Assembly (NCBI GenBank): GCA_013911135.1
Contig: JACERO010000079.1
Span: 1 to 64,000 of the forward strand
From: Candidatus Nitrosopumilus sp.
GTDB taxonomy: Archaea; Thermoproteota; Nitrososphaeria; Nitrososphaerales; Nitrosopumilaceae
DNA: 64,000 nt
Direction of reading: 5' to 3'
Shown here: piece by piece, positions 51,022 through 60,545 of the stretch
Layout: every line of letters begins with the position of its first letter
How positions within the stretch are numbered: position 1 is the first letter of the stretch
The notes under the pieces: generated by a model
Told to the model about the DNA's origin: nothing
What the model saw: the letters and a program-made list of their open reading frames with translations, nothing else
Database searches by the model: none
Program-made: the position numbers and the translations under genes

Positions 51022-51321
51022 ATGCCAGTAGGAATTATTCCCGACATCAGCGAACAGATGTGTATCGGATGCGCACTATGTGTAGAAATCTGTACAACTC
51101 TTGGTCCAGATGTCCTTAGAGTAAAACCAGTTGAAGGCTGGAAGAGAGGTAAAGCATTTGTATTTTATCCAGAAAGATGTATTTCTGATGGTGCATGCAT
51201 CGGTGTATGCCCAACAAAAGCAATCTTTTGGATGAGACCAATGGACTTTACTGTTGGACAACCAGTTCCACTCTACAAGAACTCAGTCTTCGTCAAAGGT
51301 TGGACTGAATTAATCGATTAG
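51022..51321 (+). CDS. Dicluster ferredoxin with C-x2-D-x2-C second site
   Basis: Electron carrier of 99 aa. The first cluster motif is C14-x2-C17-x2-C20-x3-C24. The second is C53-I-S-D56-G-A-C59-I-G-V-C63-P, with Asp in place of the second cysteine, as in ferredoxins with a 3Fe-4S or Asp-ligated 4Fe-4S centre. The gene is richer in GC and uses more frequent-looking codons than its neighbours, suggesting high expression. It has a strong TATA-like element and stands alone. It may serve 2-oxoacid oxidoreductases or related enzymes. Confidence 0.88.
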   Translation: MPVGIIPDISEQMCIGCALCVEICTTLGPDVLRVKPVEGWKRGKAFVFYPERCISDGACIGVCPTKAIFWMRPMDFTVGQPVPLYKNSVFVKGWTELID

Positions 51322-51431
51322 ATTAGTTCAATTTAATTTCTTTTTATTATTTTTAGTCTAAATCAACATATGCCATAGACGTTGATGCTAAAATAACTAA
51401 TATTGAAAACCAAAAAAATCATGAAGATTGA

Positions 51432-52583
51432 TTAATTTTTAGAAAAGCCAAATTTTAATGCCCAACTACTTTTTTGGTTTTTAGTTGATTTCTTTGAAAG
51501 ATTATCTAACATATCATATGTAATTGTAAATCCATATCCAACCATAGTAGCATCTTTTCCATAGTTCTCTTTGTTAGGTACAAACTCATCAGCTAAATCT
51601 TTGATTTTTTTGGTTTTTAGATCAAACAATCGAATTTTTTTGCCATTTTCAAGTTTGATTATTGCATCTCCACTTAATCCTTGAATTGAAAAGCTTTCAA
51701 AAAATCGTATTAAACCATCCTGTTTTAATTCAATTACAGAATCATGGGTGAATTTTCCTCCATAAAATAAAATTTCACGTCCAGATAGTATAACATCATC
51801 TTCTACATTAAGAACAATAATTGTATCAGCATCAAGTGAAACTGTATTTACAACATTTTCAGCAATAATTTTTCCATTTAGGGCTGAAATGTGTGTTCTG
51901 TGTTCTTGAATTTGAAACACACCAACTTTTATCTTGTCTGCAACCTTGTATTTTCTGCCGAAGATATTTCCTACTATAATATTTCCATTATCTGCAATAA
52001 GTCTAGCACCATTCTCAATTTTGTATTTAGTTTCTAAAGGATTAATAAATTTGAAATCTCCTTTAGTGAGATGTATGTCTGTTTTAAATTCTTGTGTCCA
52101 TGATGGACTAGTTATACTTCCCTGCATAACTATTGGACCATCATATGTTAGACTTCCTGCCATAAAATTTCCTTTAATTGATAATGCACCTGTTGCTTTT
52201 CTTTCTAGTTCAATTTCGCCAAGAGTTTTTGATCCAAATAATCTTGTTGCAGTTGAGTTTGATCTATTCAGGGCTGATGCCCATTCTTCAGCAGTTTTCA
52301 TTTCTTTGGATAGTTGTTGACCTAGAATCTGATTCTTTCTTCTAACATCAGCTTCAGTATCACCAGAAAATACTCTTGAGTTTCTTAATTTTTCAATGTC
52401 TGTATCAGGATACTTTTTACCAATTTTGAGATCATCGTATGCTTGTTTAATTTTGATGAATTGTTCATTTTCTCCTCCTCGATCTGAATGATATTGAAGA
52501 GCCAATCGTCTAAACGCGTCACGAATTTCTTTCTCAGTTGAACCTTCCACAATTCCTAGAATATCATAATTGCTCTCTACCAT
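51432..52583 (-). CDS. J-domain protein (HSD variant) with repetitive beta C-terminus
   Basis: 383 aa. Residues 4-55 form a J domain (NYDILGIVEGSTEKEIRDAFRRLALQYHSDRGG), but the invariant HPD is HSD (His32-Ser33-Asp34). The middle (about 85-125) is helical. The rest (about 125-350) is a run of short strands with hydrophobic/Gly periodicity (ALSIKGNFMAGSLTYDGPIVMQGSI, KIIAENVVNTVSLDADTIIVL), resembling a bactofilin- or beta-solenoid-type fold. The HPD change should weaken DnaK stimulation. A scaffold role is speculative. Confidence 0.72.
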   Translation of the reverse strand: MVESNYDILGIVEGSTEKEIRDAFRRLALQYHSDRGGENEQFIKIKQAYDDLKIGKKYPDTDIEKLRNSRVFSGDTEADVRRKNQILGQQLSKEMKTAEEWASALNRSNSTATRLFGSKTLGEIELERKATGALSIKGNFMAGSLTYDGPIVMQGSITSPSWTQEFKTDIHLTKGDFKFINPLETKYKIENGARLIADNGNIIVGNIFGRKYKVADKIKVGVFQIQEHRTHISALNGKIIAENVVNTVSLDADTIIVLNVEDDVILSGREILFYGGKFTHDSVIELKQDGLIRFFESFSIQGLSGDAIIKLENGKKIRLFDLKTKKIKDLADEFVPNKENYGKDATMVGYGFTITYDMLDNLSKKSTKNQKSSWALKFGFSKN

Positions 52584-52651
52584 ATCTTACACCAACTAGG
52601 TTAATTTTTCATGATTCCTATACTTGTAGGTTATTACACAATTGATAAATT

Positions 52652-53998
52652 CTAATTCATTTTTGATGTTTTAATATTATTTAATTCATCTTCAAAGAAG
52701 AATTTTTCAGTAAATGCGGGTTTTAAATCATCCAACCAAATTGCATTTTCATCATATTTTGCAAAGAATGGAGTTTCTACCCAATTAGAATTTCTACCCT
52801 GTAAAAATCTCAAAACAATTACCTTCTGATCATTTACAGTTGTGGTTCCAATTACGTGTACTTTTCCTGGAGTTGCAGACATGCTAGGCCCACGAACAGT
52901 TCTTGCTAATCCACTTACTGTGGAATAGGCCTTTTTGAAAATATCATGCGCCTTAATGAGAGAAATTCCGAAGTAGTGTTGAGCCCCAGTATCTCTAACT
53001 ACAAACATGTAGTACGGAATACATCCTAGTTGAACTTGTTTTGTCCACATTTTTGCCCACATTTCTGCATCGTCATTGATGTGTGCTAAAAGTGGAGATT
53101 GTGTTCTAATTTGTGCACCTGTTGCTCTCACTTGTTCAATTGCACTTTTTACAGAATCTGTTGATAATTCATTCAGATGATTAAAGTGAGCCATAAATGC
53201 AAGATGTAATCCGTTATCAGTAATCTTTCTAAAAATGCCTAACATTTCTTGTGAGTCAGAATCTGTTAAAAATTTGTAAGGCCAGTAAGATAGAGCTTTT
53301 GTTCCAATTCTAATTGTTTTAAGATTGGGAAGTTTTGCATTAATTAAAGTATCAATGTATTTAGAAAACATTTTTGCATTCATAATCATTGGATCACCAC
53401 CTGTAAAGAGTACATCACTAATTTCTGGATGTTCTATAAGATATTGAACTAGTTGTTCACCCTCTCGCATTGCAAATTTCATTTCATCCATTCCAACAAA
53501 TTGTGGCCATCTAAAACAAAAGCTACAATATGCATGACAAGTTTGACTTTGACTTGGAAAGAAGAGACAGGTTTCCTTGTATTTGTGTTGCATACCATAT
53601 AATTTGGTTCCATCTTTTAGTGTTGGAACATTAAGTTCCATTTGTCCTGCTGGATGTGGATTTAGTTGTAAACGAATTTCATTTGCAAGTGATGCAATTT
53701 CTTTTTTATCAGAATTATTTTTTAAAGCAGTTACCATTTTTTCATAGTGTTCTGGTTTTAACATTCCTTTTTGAGGAAAAGTCAAAACATACATTGGATC
53801 ATTTGGTATATTGTTCCAATCAATTAATTGTTCAATAACGTAGTTGTTTACTTTGAAAGGTAAAACATTTCCTACAACTTCCATCTCAAATTGAGTTTCT
53901 TCAGAAAGATTTTGAATGTGTGGAAGTTCACGAAAATTTGATAATGTATATGATTTTAGTGGTGGTGAATCATCCCAAATTGATTCTTGATAAGTCAT
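52652..53998 (-). CDS. KamA-family radical SAM aminomutase (lysine 2,3-aminomutase-like)
   Basis: 448 aa with the radical SAM cysteines C-x3-C-x2-C in TCHAYCSFCFRWPQ (about 152-164), GGDPMIMN for SAM and HFNHLNELS (beta strand with His), as in lysine 2,3-aminomutase. Such enzymes make beta-lysine, used in some archaea for the osmolyte N-epsilon-acetyl-beta-lysine. The partner acetyltransferase gene is not adjacent, so the substrate stays open. Monocistronic; divergent from the MscS gene. Confidence 0.85.
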   Translation of the reverse strand: MTYQESIWDDSPPLKSYTLSNFRELPHIQNLSEETQFEMEVVGNVLPFKVNNYVIEQLIDWNNIPNDPMYVLTFPQKGMLKPEHYEKMVTALKNNSDKKEIASLANEIRLQLNPHPAGQMELNVPTLKDGTKLYGMQHKYKETCLFFPSQSQTCHAYCSFCFRWPQFVGMDEMKFAMREGEQLVQYLIEHPEISDVLFTGGDPMIMNAKMFSKYIDTLINAKLPNLKTIRIGTKALSYWPYKFLTDSDSQEMLGIFRKITDNGLHLAFMAHFNHLNELSTDSVKSAIEQVRATGAQIRTQSPLLAHINDDAEMWAKMWTKQVQLGCIPYYMFVVRDTGAQHYFGISLIKAHDIFKKAYSTVSGLARTVRGPSMSATPGKVHVIGTTTVNDQKVIVLRFLQGRNSNWVETPFFAKYDENAIWLDDLKPAFTEKFFFEDELNNIKTSKMN

Positions 53999-54121
53999 TC
54001 CGTAAATAGTGTATTAACCCTTGATAAAAGTTGCAGGCTTTTTACGCACAAAAATTTTTGAATTTAACAAAAATTTGATAAAAATTTCAATCAATAATGA
54101 TAATAGAAGTTAACTTTGTAT

Positions 54122-54134
54122 TCTATATTAAACT
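54122..54134 (+). promoter_or_regulatory. Putative TATA element of mscS
   Basis: tctatattaaact lies about 20-32 nt before the ATG at 54154, in the expected leaderless spacing. Confidence 0.4.
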
Positions 54135-54153
54135 GTGATTTAATTGAGTAGAT

Positions 54154-55878
54154 ATGACTGAGCATGAAGTTACAGGAATTTCTGTAGGCGAATTTGAAAC
54201 AATACCTCAGATTCTAGCTTCTTCAGAGTCTCTTCAAGTGGCCTTTGTTCTTTTAATCATTGGTTTAGTAATTATTGGAATAGTTTACCGTAAATTTTCA
54301 TATTGGGTTTCTTCTCAAAAATTTAACTATGCACGACCACATTCTTCTCGATTTGTTCGCAAGGCAGTACTGCCATTTTTTGCAATAGCTTTAGTGTCAT
54401 CTATTAATGTATACATACAAACCGCTGAACTATTCGAGGTAGAGATTGAAGATGGATTAGGTGGTGCTGAAAAATTTGCAAAAATTCTTAATTCAATTAA
54501 CATACTAGTAATTGGCTGGACAATATCACACCTAATTCCAATTGCTTTAACAAAACGTGACAAATCAATTCTGGAAAGAGAAGATTATGAACAGTGGAAT
54601 AACATGCGAGGATTTACAGATGATGATAATTTATTCTACAAATGCTTCAAATGGATTCCACCCAAGACAACTCCTTACGACATGAAAGATGATGAATTTC
54701 AAAAACATGTTCAAACCGAAGATGGTCTAAAATTTCTTGAAAAATATCATACTTCAAGAGGTTTACCTATTGGTAGTTATGATAAACTAGTAGATGAACC
54801 ATTTGAAGAGTGGAAAAAATCAGAGAGAGTAAAATATGAAAAATATTATAAAAATTGTATAGATGGAACAAACCAGACAGGGCAAAAGCTAAAACCTGGT
54901 ACTACACCAGACGAAATTTATCCTATAGATGTATGGCGAGAGCAAAAGAGACAAAATAACTATGAACCATTAATTCCAAATTCAAGACCACCAGGATATG
55001 CAAGAAAACAAAAAGAAGGAGTTCCAAAATCTGCAAAACAAGTTCTTCCAATAGGAATTTTTGTTGCTACAGTACTTGGTGTAGTTACATGGTGGGGAGT
55101 AGATTTGGTAGTTTTGGCAACTGCAACTGGAGGACTTGCACTGGGTATAGGACTTGCACTAAAAGAAACAATGGAAAATTACTTTGCATATATCATGATC
55201 AAGAAAGACAAAGTTATCAAAGAAGGAGATAGGGTTACGTTGCCAAGTGGATATACAGGTCTAGTATTCAAAATTACACCTAGAATAACCTATGTCAGAC
55301 ATGGTCTCAACGAATCTTTGGCAATAATTCCTACAAAACAAATCGTCTCAGAAGAAATAATCAACTTTACTAAGGAATTCAAGCTTGTTCCATCAATTAT
55401 TGAGGTTGGAGTTTCATATCTAAACGATCCTGTGCAAGTAGAAGCAATTCTAATGAAGATAGGTAAACGGGCCATGAAAGAAGTTAAGGATGGACAAGGT
55501 AATCACCTAGCTAGACAGAAAAGATGTCCATACCTTGATGAACACAAACCAAGTTGTGGATGTGATAAAGAAATACACGTAGAAGTAGGTGATCCTGTTG
55601 TAAGGTTTAACAATTTTAATGACTCATCACTTGATTTTGCACTTAGAGTGTTTGTACGAGATTACGGTTCTCAGTTTAAGATGAAAAGTGAAATGAGGAC
55701 AATCATGTACCAAGAATTCAAAGATTATGATATTAGAATTCCATGGCCTATCAGAACAGTATACCAAGGAGATGAGAAAAGAGAAGCAGAAGAGATTGGG
55801 AAATTCGATAAAATTCGTGACCAAGTGGTTAAGGAGTATGGTAGTAAAGATACTGAGGGTTCTGCAGAAGAAGGATAA
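54154..55878 (+). CDS. MscS-family mechanosensitive channel with inserted domains
   Basis: 574 aa. Helices at about 28-46, 68-88 and 110-132, then a soluble acidic/basic insert (about 140-285) rich in Trp and Lys, two more helices (about 298-345) with the pore-lining, glycine-rich GGLALGIGLALKETMENYFAYIMI, and the beta/vestibule domain from about 350 (DKVIKEGDRVTLPSGYTGLV). The cytoplasmic part holds CPYLDEHKPSCGCD (about 456-469), a cysteine cluster unusual for MscS. It releases solutes on membrane tension; the inserts may add sensing. Confidence 0.85.
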   Translation: MTEHEVTGISVGEFETIPQILASSESLQVAFVLLIIGLVIIGIVYRKFSYWVSSQKFNYARPHSSRFVRKAVLPFFAIALVSSINVYIQTAELFEVEIEDGLGGAEKFAKILNSINILVIGWTISHLIPIALTKRDKSILEREDYEQWNNMRGFTDDDNLFYKCFKWIPPKTTPYDMKDDEFQKHVQTEDGLKFLEKYHTSRGLPIGSYDKLVDEPFEEWKKSERVKYEKYYKNCIDGTNQTGQKLKPGTTPDEIYPIDVWREQKRQNNYEPLIPNSRPPGYARKQKEGVPKSAKQVLPIGIFVATVLGVVTWWGVDLVVLATATGGLALGIGLALKETMENYFAYIMIKKDKVIKEGDRVTLPSGYTGLVFKITPRITYVRHGLNESLAIIPTKQIVSEEIINFTKEFKLVPSIIEVGVSYLNDPVQVEAILMKIGKRAMKEVKDGQGNHLARQKRCPYLDEHKPSCGCDKEIHVEVGDPVVRFNNFNDSSLDFALRVFVRDYGSQFKMKSEMRTIMYQEFKDYDIRIPWPIRTVYQGDEKREAEEIGKFDKIRDQVVKEYGSKDTEGSAEEG

Positions 55879-55917
55879 TCTTCTCAAAACTTAAGAATCC
55901 CATTAAATCACATTTTC

Positions 55918-56799
55918 TTGTTGAGCAAGATATCAATAATTTCAGGAAAATCTTCAGAAGATCTAGCCAAAAGATTATCAAAAAAACTAAAAGCAAATCT
56001 TGTAAAATCAGAAGTTAGGGTTTTTCCTGATGGGGAAAGCAAAATTACTCTTAGAGGAAATTTATCTAAAAGAAAATCTGTTGTTGTACAGTCAATTTAC
56101 CCACCTGTTGACACAAATCTAGTTCAAGCATTATCATTAATTTCAAAAGCTAAAGAAACATCATCGGAAGTGATTGCTGTAATTCCATATATGGGATATG
56201 CAAGACAAGACAGAGAATTTTTGCCAGGTGAAATTATCACAATGAAAGTTCTTGCAAAATTGTTTAAAGGAGTTGGCGCATCAAAAATAATTGCTGTTGA
56301 TATTCACAGTGTAATAGGTCTCAAGCATTTTACTATAAAATCAAAGAACGTTACTGCAATTCCAGATCTGGTGAAATATTTCAAGAAATTGAGCCTAAAA
56401 AATCCTTTAGTTGTCTCTCCTGATCAAGGTGGGAAAAATAGAGCAAAAGAATTTGCGAAAAAATTTGAATCGGAGTATATTGTTCTAGAGAAAAAAAGAG
56501 ATAAAAAAACAGGCAAAGTAAAAATCAAAACAAAAAATTCAGACAAAGTTACTAACAGAGATCTTATTTTAGTTGATGATATGATAAGTACAGGAGAAAG
56601 TATCATCAAGGCTACACAATTTCTTAAAAAACAAAAATGTAAAAAAGTGTATGTTGCATGTACACATGCTCTTTTAATGAATGGTGCAGAAAAGAAGATA
56701 AGAAAAGCAGGAGTTACAAGTATTGTTAGTACAAATACAATTCCAGGAAAAACATCAGTAGTTGATGTTTCCAATACAATTGCAAAGGCAATAATGTAA
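55918..56799 (+). CDS. prs: Ribose-phosphate pyrophosphokinase (PRPP synthetase)
   Basis: Makes PRPP for nucleotide, histidine and tryptophan synthesis. The 293-aa protein has SEVRVFPDGESKITL (about 30-45), YMGYARQDREFLPGE (ATP flag region), VDIHSVIG, VSPDQGGKNRAKEFAKK and the PRPP loop LILVDDMISTGESI (about 220-235). Starts at adjacent TTG codons 55918 or 55921. First gene of a tight unit with the Trm-G10-like, RNase Z and Sir2 genes; its TAA shares a base with the next ATG (TAATG). Confidence 0.92.
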   Translation: MLSKISIISGKSSEDLAKRLSKKLKANLVKSEVRVFPDGESKITLRGNLSKRKSVVVQSIYPPVDTNLVQALSLISKAKETSSEVIAVIPYMGYARQDREFLPGEIITMKVLAKLFKGVGASKIIAVDIHSVIGLKHFTIKSKNVTAIPDLVKYFKKLSLKNPLVVSPDQGGKNRAKEFAKKFESEYIVLEKKRDKKTGKVKIKTKNSDKVTNRDLILVDDMISTGESIIKATQFLKKQKCKKVYVACTHALLMNGAEKKIRKAGVTSIVSTNTIPGKTSVVDVSNTIAKAIM

Positions 56800-57746
56800 T
56801 GCCAGAAAGTTTTTTTATTTTATCTAAAGATTATCTAGAGCTTGCAAGTGATGAAATAATTGCATTATCAAAAATGTATGATAGATTTTCTAAAGTTAAA
56901 ATAATTTCTAATTTAGTAATTATTCAATCAAAAACAAGTTGGAATAAAATTGCAAAACGTGCTTCATTTGTTAAAGTTTCTGGACAGATATTACGAAAGA
57001 TGTCGGGATTATTTTTAAATGAAGATAATTTAGAAGTGCTAAAAAATGCAAAGACCTTTGTTTGCAGAATAATTAATTTATCATCAAAACAATTCAATAT
57101 TCCAGAATTAGAAAGCTCTATGGGAGATATGATATCAAAATTCTCTCATGCAAAAGTAGAATTGGAAGATCCTGATATTACAATATATTTAATTTTTACA
57201 GATAATGAGAATTTTTTTGGATTCTCAAAGCGAATTAAAGAAAAAACTAGACCAAAAAAAATTAAAAAATATCCTCATGAATTGGATTGGAAGCTGACAA
57301 GAGTTATAATAAACTTGATTGGGTTAAAAGAAGGAGAAACTGTTTGTGATCCATTTTGCGGTACTGGTACGACACTTTTAGAGGCTGAATCTATGGGCAT
57401 CCATGCAATTGGATTAGATTTTGACGAAAAAATGTATGAGATTTCAAAAGAAAACCTCAAGGTAAATGGGTATAAATCAAAGGTTTTCAAGTCAGACTTT
57501 CAAGAATTGTCAAAACTTTCTGGAAAGTTTGATGGAATTGTTACTGACTTACCATATGGAAGAGCATCAAAAGCATCAGAAAAACCCGAAGAGATCCTGA
57601 AGAAATTTTTCTCAATTATGCCCAGACGTAAGAGAATGGCAATTATGTACAAAAAAGAATTAGATAGAAATTTGAAGTTAAATGGATTAAAAAAATATGA
57701 AATCTATAGGCATAAAAGCTTGACAAGGACAATTTTAATTAAATGA
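56799..57746 (+). CDS. tRNA (guanine-N2) methyltransferase, Trm-G10/Trm11-like
   Basis: 315 aa: N-terminal THUMP-like region (about 1-150) and a Rossmann methyltransferase domain with [21 protein letters not shown] (motif I) and the catalytic [12 protein letters not shown] (motif IV D-x-P-Y), the signature of tRNA N2-guanine methyltransferases at position 10. Overlaps prs at the start (TAATG) and rnz at the end (ATGA). Targets tRNA in the same unit that encodes the 3' processing enzyme RNase Z. Confidence 0.9.
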   Translation: MPESFFILSKDYLELASDEIIALSKMYDRFSKVKIISNLVIIQSKTSWNKIAKRASFVKVSGQILRKMSGLFLNEDNLEVLKNAKTFVCRIINLSSKQFNIPELESSMGDMISKFSHAKVELEDPDITIYLIFTDNENFFGFSKRIKEKTRPKKIKKYPHELDWKLTRVIINLIGLKEGETVCDPFCGTGTTLLEAESMGIHAIGLDFDEKMYEISKENLKVNGYKSKVFKSDFQELSKLSGKFDGIVTDLPYGRASKASEKPEEILKKFFSIMPRRKRMAIMYKKELDRNLKLNGLKKYEIYRHKSLTRTILIK

Positions 57747-58642
57747 AACTTGTATTTTTAGGAACATCAGCATCTCAACCCACTGAAAACAGAGGACTAT
57801 CTTGTATTTGTTTAGAAAGAGAAGGAGAGATCTTAATGTTTGATGCAGGAGAAGCTGCACAAATTTCCTATATGAAATCAGGTTTAGGATGGAATAAAAA
57901 AATGAAAATGTTTGTTACACATCTACATGGAGATCATTGTGTAGGGATTCTAGGATTATTACAAACAATGTCTATGCAAAACAGAACTGAAACTTTGGAG
58001 ATTTTTGGTCCAAGTGGAATTGATGAATTTATTGCAGCAAACATCAAAATATTAAATTTTGGATTATCATTTTCTGTTTTAATTACTGTTGTCAAAGAAG
58101 GAAAAATTTTTGAGAATGAGAAATTTTTAATGTATGCATGCAAAGCAAATCACTCAGTTACTGCATTTTCATATCTATTTGAAGAAAAAGATAAGCCTGG
58201 AAGATTCAATGTTGAAAAAGCTAAAGAATTAGGTATACCTGAAGGTGAATTGTGGAATAAATTACAAAATGGAAATGAAATTACTGTAAATGAAAAAATA
58301 ATAAGGCCAGATCAAGTGTTAGGAGAAAAACGTCCAGGTAAAAAAATAGGAATTTCAGGTGATACAATGCCCACTAAAGAGTTAGGAAAATTTTTTGAGG
58401 AATGTGATTATCTAGTATTTGATTCTACATTTCTTGATGAAGAAAAACAAAGAGCAAAAGATATATGTCATTCTACTGCAAAACAAGCAGCAATTTTAGG
58501 AAAAAACGCAAAAGTGAAAAATTTAGTTTTAACACATTTTTCAGCTAGATACAAAGATGAAGTTGGACATTTGAAAGAAGCAGAAGAGATTCATAATTCT
58601 GTAATAACTGCAAGAGATCTTTTAGAAATAGAAATTAAATGA
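57743..58642 (+). CDS. rnz: Ribonuclease Z
   Basis: Endonuclease that removes the tRNA 3' trailer before CCA addition. The 299-aa metallo-beta-lactamase protein contains [19 protein letters not shown] (metal H-x-H-x-DH, about 57-75), [25 protein letters not shown] and [10 protein letters not shown]. Its ATG overlaps the previous stop (ATGA) and its own stop overlaps the Sir2 start (ATGA), so translation of the whole unit is coupled. The CCA enzyme is encoded 3 kb downstream. Confidence 0.93.
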   Translation: MKLVFLGTSASQPTENRGLSCICLEREGEILMFDAGEAAQISYMKSGLGWNKKMKMFVTHLHGDHCVGILGLLQTMSMQNRTETLEIFGPSGIDEFIAANIKILNFGLSFSVLITVVKEGKIFENEKFLMYACKANHSVTAFSYLFEEKDKPGRFNVEKAKELGIPEGELWNKLQNGNEITVNEKIIRPDQVLGEKRPGKKIGISGDTMPTKELGKFFEECDYLVFDSTFLDEEKQRAKDICHSTAKQAAILGKNAKVKNLVLTHFSARYKDEVGHLKEAEEIHNSVITARDLLEIEIK

Positions 58643-59367
58643 AAATGTTTGAGCTAATTAGAGATCACATTAAAGATATTAAAAAAATTGTATTTGTAAC
58701 AGGGGCCGGAATATCACAAGAAAGTGGAATTCCTACATTTAGAGGAAAAGATGGATTATGGAGAAACTATAATGCAATGAAATTAACGACAATTGATGCG
58801 TTTTATGATAATCCAAAATTGGTTTGGGAGTGGTTATAATGAAAGAAGAAGCAATATCTTTGCTGCACAACCAAATCTTGGTCACAAAGCAATTGCTGAA
58901 CTTGAAAAATATGTGCAAGTTGTGGTGTTAACACAGAATATTGATGGACTTCATCAAAAGGCTGGTAGCTCAGAAGTGTTGGAATTACATGGAAGTATTG
59001 TAAAAATAAGTGTACAGTTTGTGATTATAAAGATAAAATAATAACTGAATTTTCTGAAACTCCACCCTTATGCAAATGTGGGAATATACTCAGACCTGAT
59101 GTTGTCTGGTTTGGAGAATCTCTGCCACAAAAAATATGGCAAAAAGCTATGATTTTTGCAAGTCAATGTGATTTGATGGTAATTGCTGGTACATCTCTTG
59201 TTGTGTCACCTGCAAATACACTACCAATCTATGCAAAACAAAATAAAGCAATATTGATAGAAGTCAATCCAGAAAATACTGAGATGTCATCAGAGATGGA
59301 TTTAGCTATAAGAGATACAAGTGCAATTACACTACCTAAATTTGTATCAATGTTTAAAGAAAATTAA
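58639..59367 (+). pseudogene. Sir2-family NAD-dependent deacylase, two frameshifts
   Basis: Sirtuin removing acyl groups from lysines (targets such as Alba in some archaea). The first frame holds [23 protein letters not shown] and ends LVWEWL-stop (58837-58839). The second frame (about 58835-59005) reads YNERRSNIF ... LTQNIDGLHQKAGSSEVLELHGS. The third (from about 59006) gives KCTVCDYKDK ... LCKCGNILRPDVVWFGESLP and VIAGTSLVVSPANTLP. All sirtuin motifs and the four zinc cysteines survive, so repair needs just one T removed at about 58834 and one A added to the A5 run at 59002-59006. Error or recent inactivation. Confidence 0.85.
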
Positions 59368-59368
59368 A

Positions 59369-60055
59369 TTATGATTGTGAAAATATGCCATTAATTTTTG
59401 TATCAGAATCATCCCCAGGATTAAATACTGATGAGGTAATTGTACCATGATCTTCATGTTCAACAATCATATCTACATAGTAAGAAATCCCAGTAGCATC
59501 ATTTACAGTAGTTTCAAACATTGAAGTAAAAAATGTGCCTGAAAAAATTTCTTTTTGTTCAGTTCTAATTACAACAGTAACACTTTGTGTTTTCCCACTT
59601 GAATCAGAATATTGAAGAAGAATATTGTTATCTGGTTGTTGTGTAGTAGATAAGGACAGTGTATCATATACTATTAATGAACTTGTAGTTGATGAACTTG
59701 AACCACCCGTGAAAATATCTGTAATGGCTTCAATAGGATTAAAATTTGAAATCTCTTCACTAATGGTTTTTTGAGATGATTCTTTTACTTCAGATATTTC
59801 ATTAGTAATCTTATCTCCAGCGTTACTAATTCCATTAGTTATAGAATTACTTGTTTTATCCATTATTTGATCAATTGATTCGTCAATTCTTTGGTCTGCA
59901 GAATCTGAAGCTTTTGAACCAAAGTTGGTTACATCATCCATTAAAGAATCAAATACGGTGGCAGAAGTAGTTGGAAAAATATTATCAATTTCTGTGGAGA
60001 ATATCATACCTCCCAAGATTACAATTCCAGCTATTATGCCTAATTTTATGAGCAT
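59369..60055 (-). CDS. Membrane-anchored protein with helical stalk, 228 aa
   Basis: N-terminal helix (about 3-20, KLGIIAGIVILGGMIFS), then a long helical, Asp/Ser/Asn-rich stalk (about 45-120; SDSADQRIDESIDQIMDKTSNSITNGISNAGDKITNEI) and a C-terminal beta-sandwich-like domain (about 130-228). The stalk has spacing like amphipathic 11-mer repeats, as in LEA group 3 or coiled-coil proteins. No family recognised. Converges with the Sir2 gene. Confidence 0.65.
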   Translation of the reverse strand: MLIKLGIIAGIVILGGMIFSTEIDNIFPTTSATVFDSLMDDVTNFGSKASDSADQRIDESIDQIMDKTSNSITNGISNAGDKITNEISEVKESSQKTISEEISNFNPIEAITDIFTGGSSSSTTSSLIVYDTLSLSTTQQPDNNILLQYSDSSGKTQSVTVVIRTEQKEIFSGTFFTSMFETTVNDATGISYYVDMIVEHEDHGTITSSVFNPGDDSDTKINGIFSQS

Positions 60056-60128
60056 TTGATATTAATTTAAAAAAAAGGATTTTAGATTCAAACTAAAAAA
60101 ATATTTAACAATGATTGAATTTTCTTAG

Positions 60129-60545
60129 CTAAATTTCATCATCCCTAGAAACAATCCAATCAATAATTCTATCAATATATGATGAAGTCAAAATTACTTT
60201 AATTGGTCCTAAAGGAGATTCATTTGCTTCTTCACAAATTGCTATTTTTTCAACAAAAGCTGCTTGTTTATTTAGATAAAACCAAGTAGTATCATTTTCT
60301 AAATTTTTTTCAAGATTACGTCTATAGATTTTTTGAGATTGTTTAGTGTGAACTGTTTCGTAAATCTTTTCTAAAGACTTGAGATCTTTGGATTGGGCAC
60401 TAATTGAAAAAATTTCAGTTTTTATATTTGAGTTTGTAAAAATATTTGAAATTGCTTTTTTAATTTTTTTTGGATCCTCAGAAGGATTTACTGAACAAAA
60501 CATCTCTATTTTGCAACTAATATTTGGAATTCTCATTCTATCCAA
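60129..60545 (-). CDS. UPF0201-family protein
   Basis: 138-aa archaeal protein of the UPF0201/COG1931 type, recognised from TTWFYLNKQAAFVEKIAICEEANESPLGPIKVIL (about 84-117) and the N-terminal beta-alpha domain (ISCKIEMFCSVNPSEDPKKIKKAISNIF). A putative RNA-binding protein; biochemical role undefined. Its start overlaps the end of the UPF0200 kinase gene by 13 nt, and in other archaea these two families are neighbours or fused, so they probably cooperate. Confidence 0.82.
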   Translation of the reverse strand: MDRMRIPNISCKIEMFCSVNPSEDPKKIKKAISNIFTNSNIKTEIFSISAQSKDLKSLEKIYETVHTKQSQKIYRRNLEKNLENDTTWFYLNKQAAFVEKIAICEEANESPLGPIKVILTSSYIDRIIDWIVSRDDEI

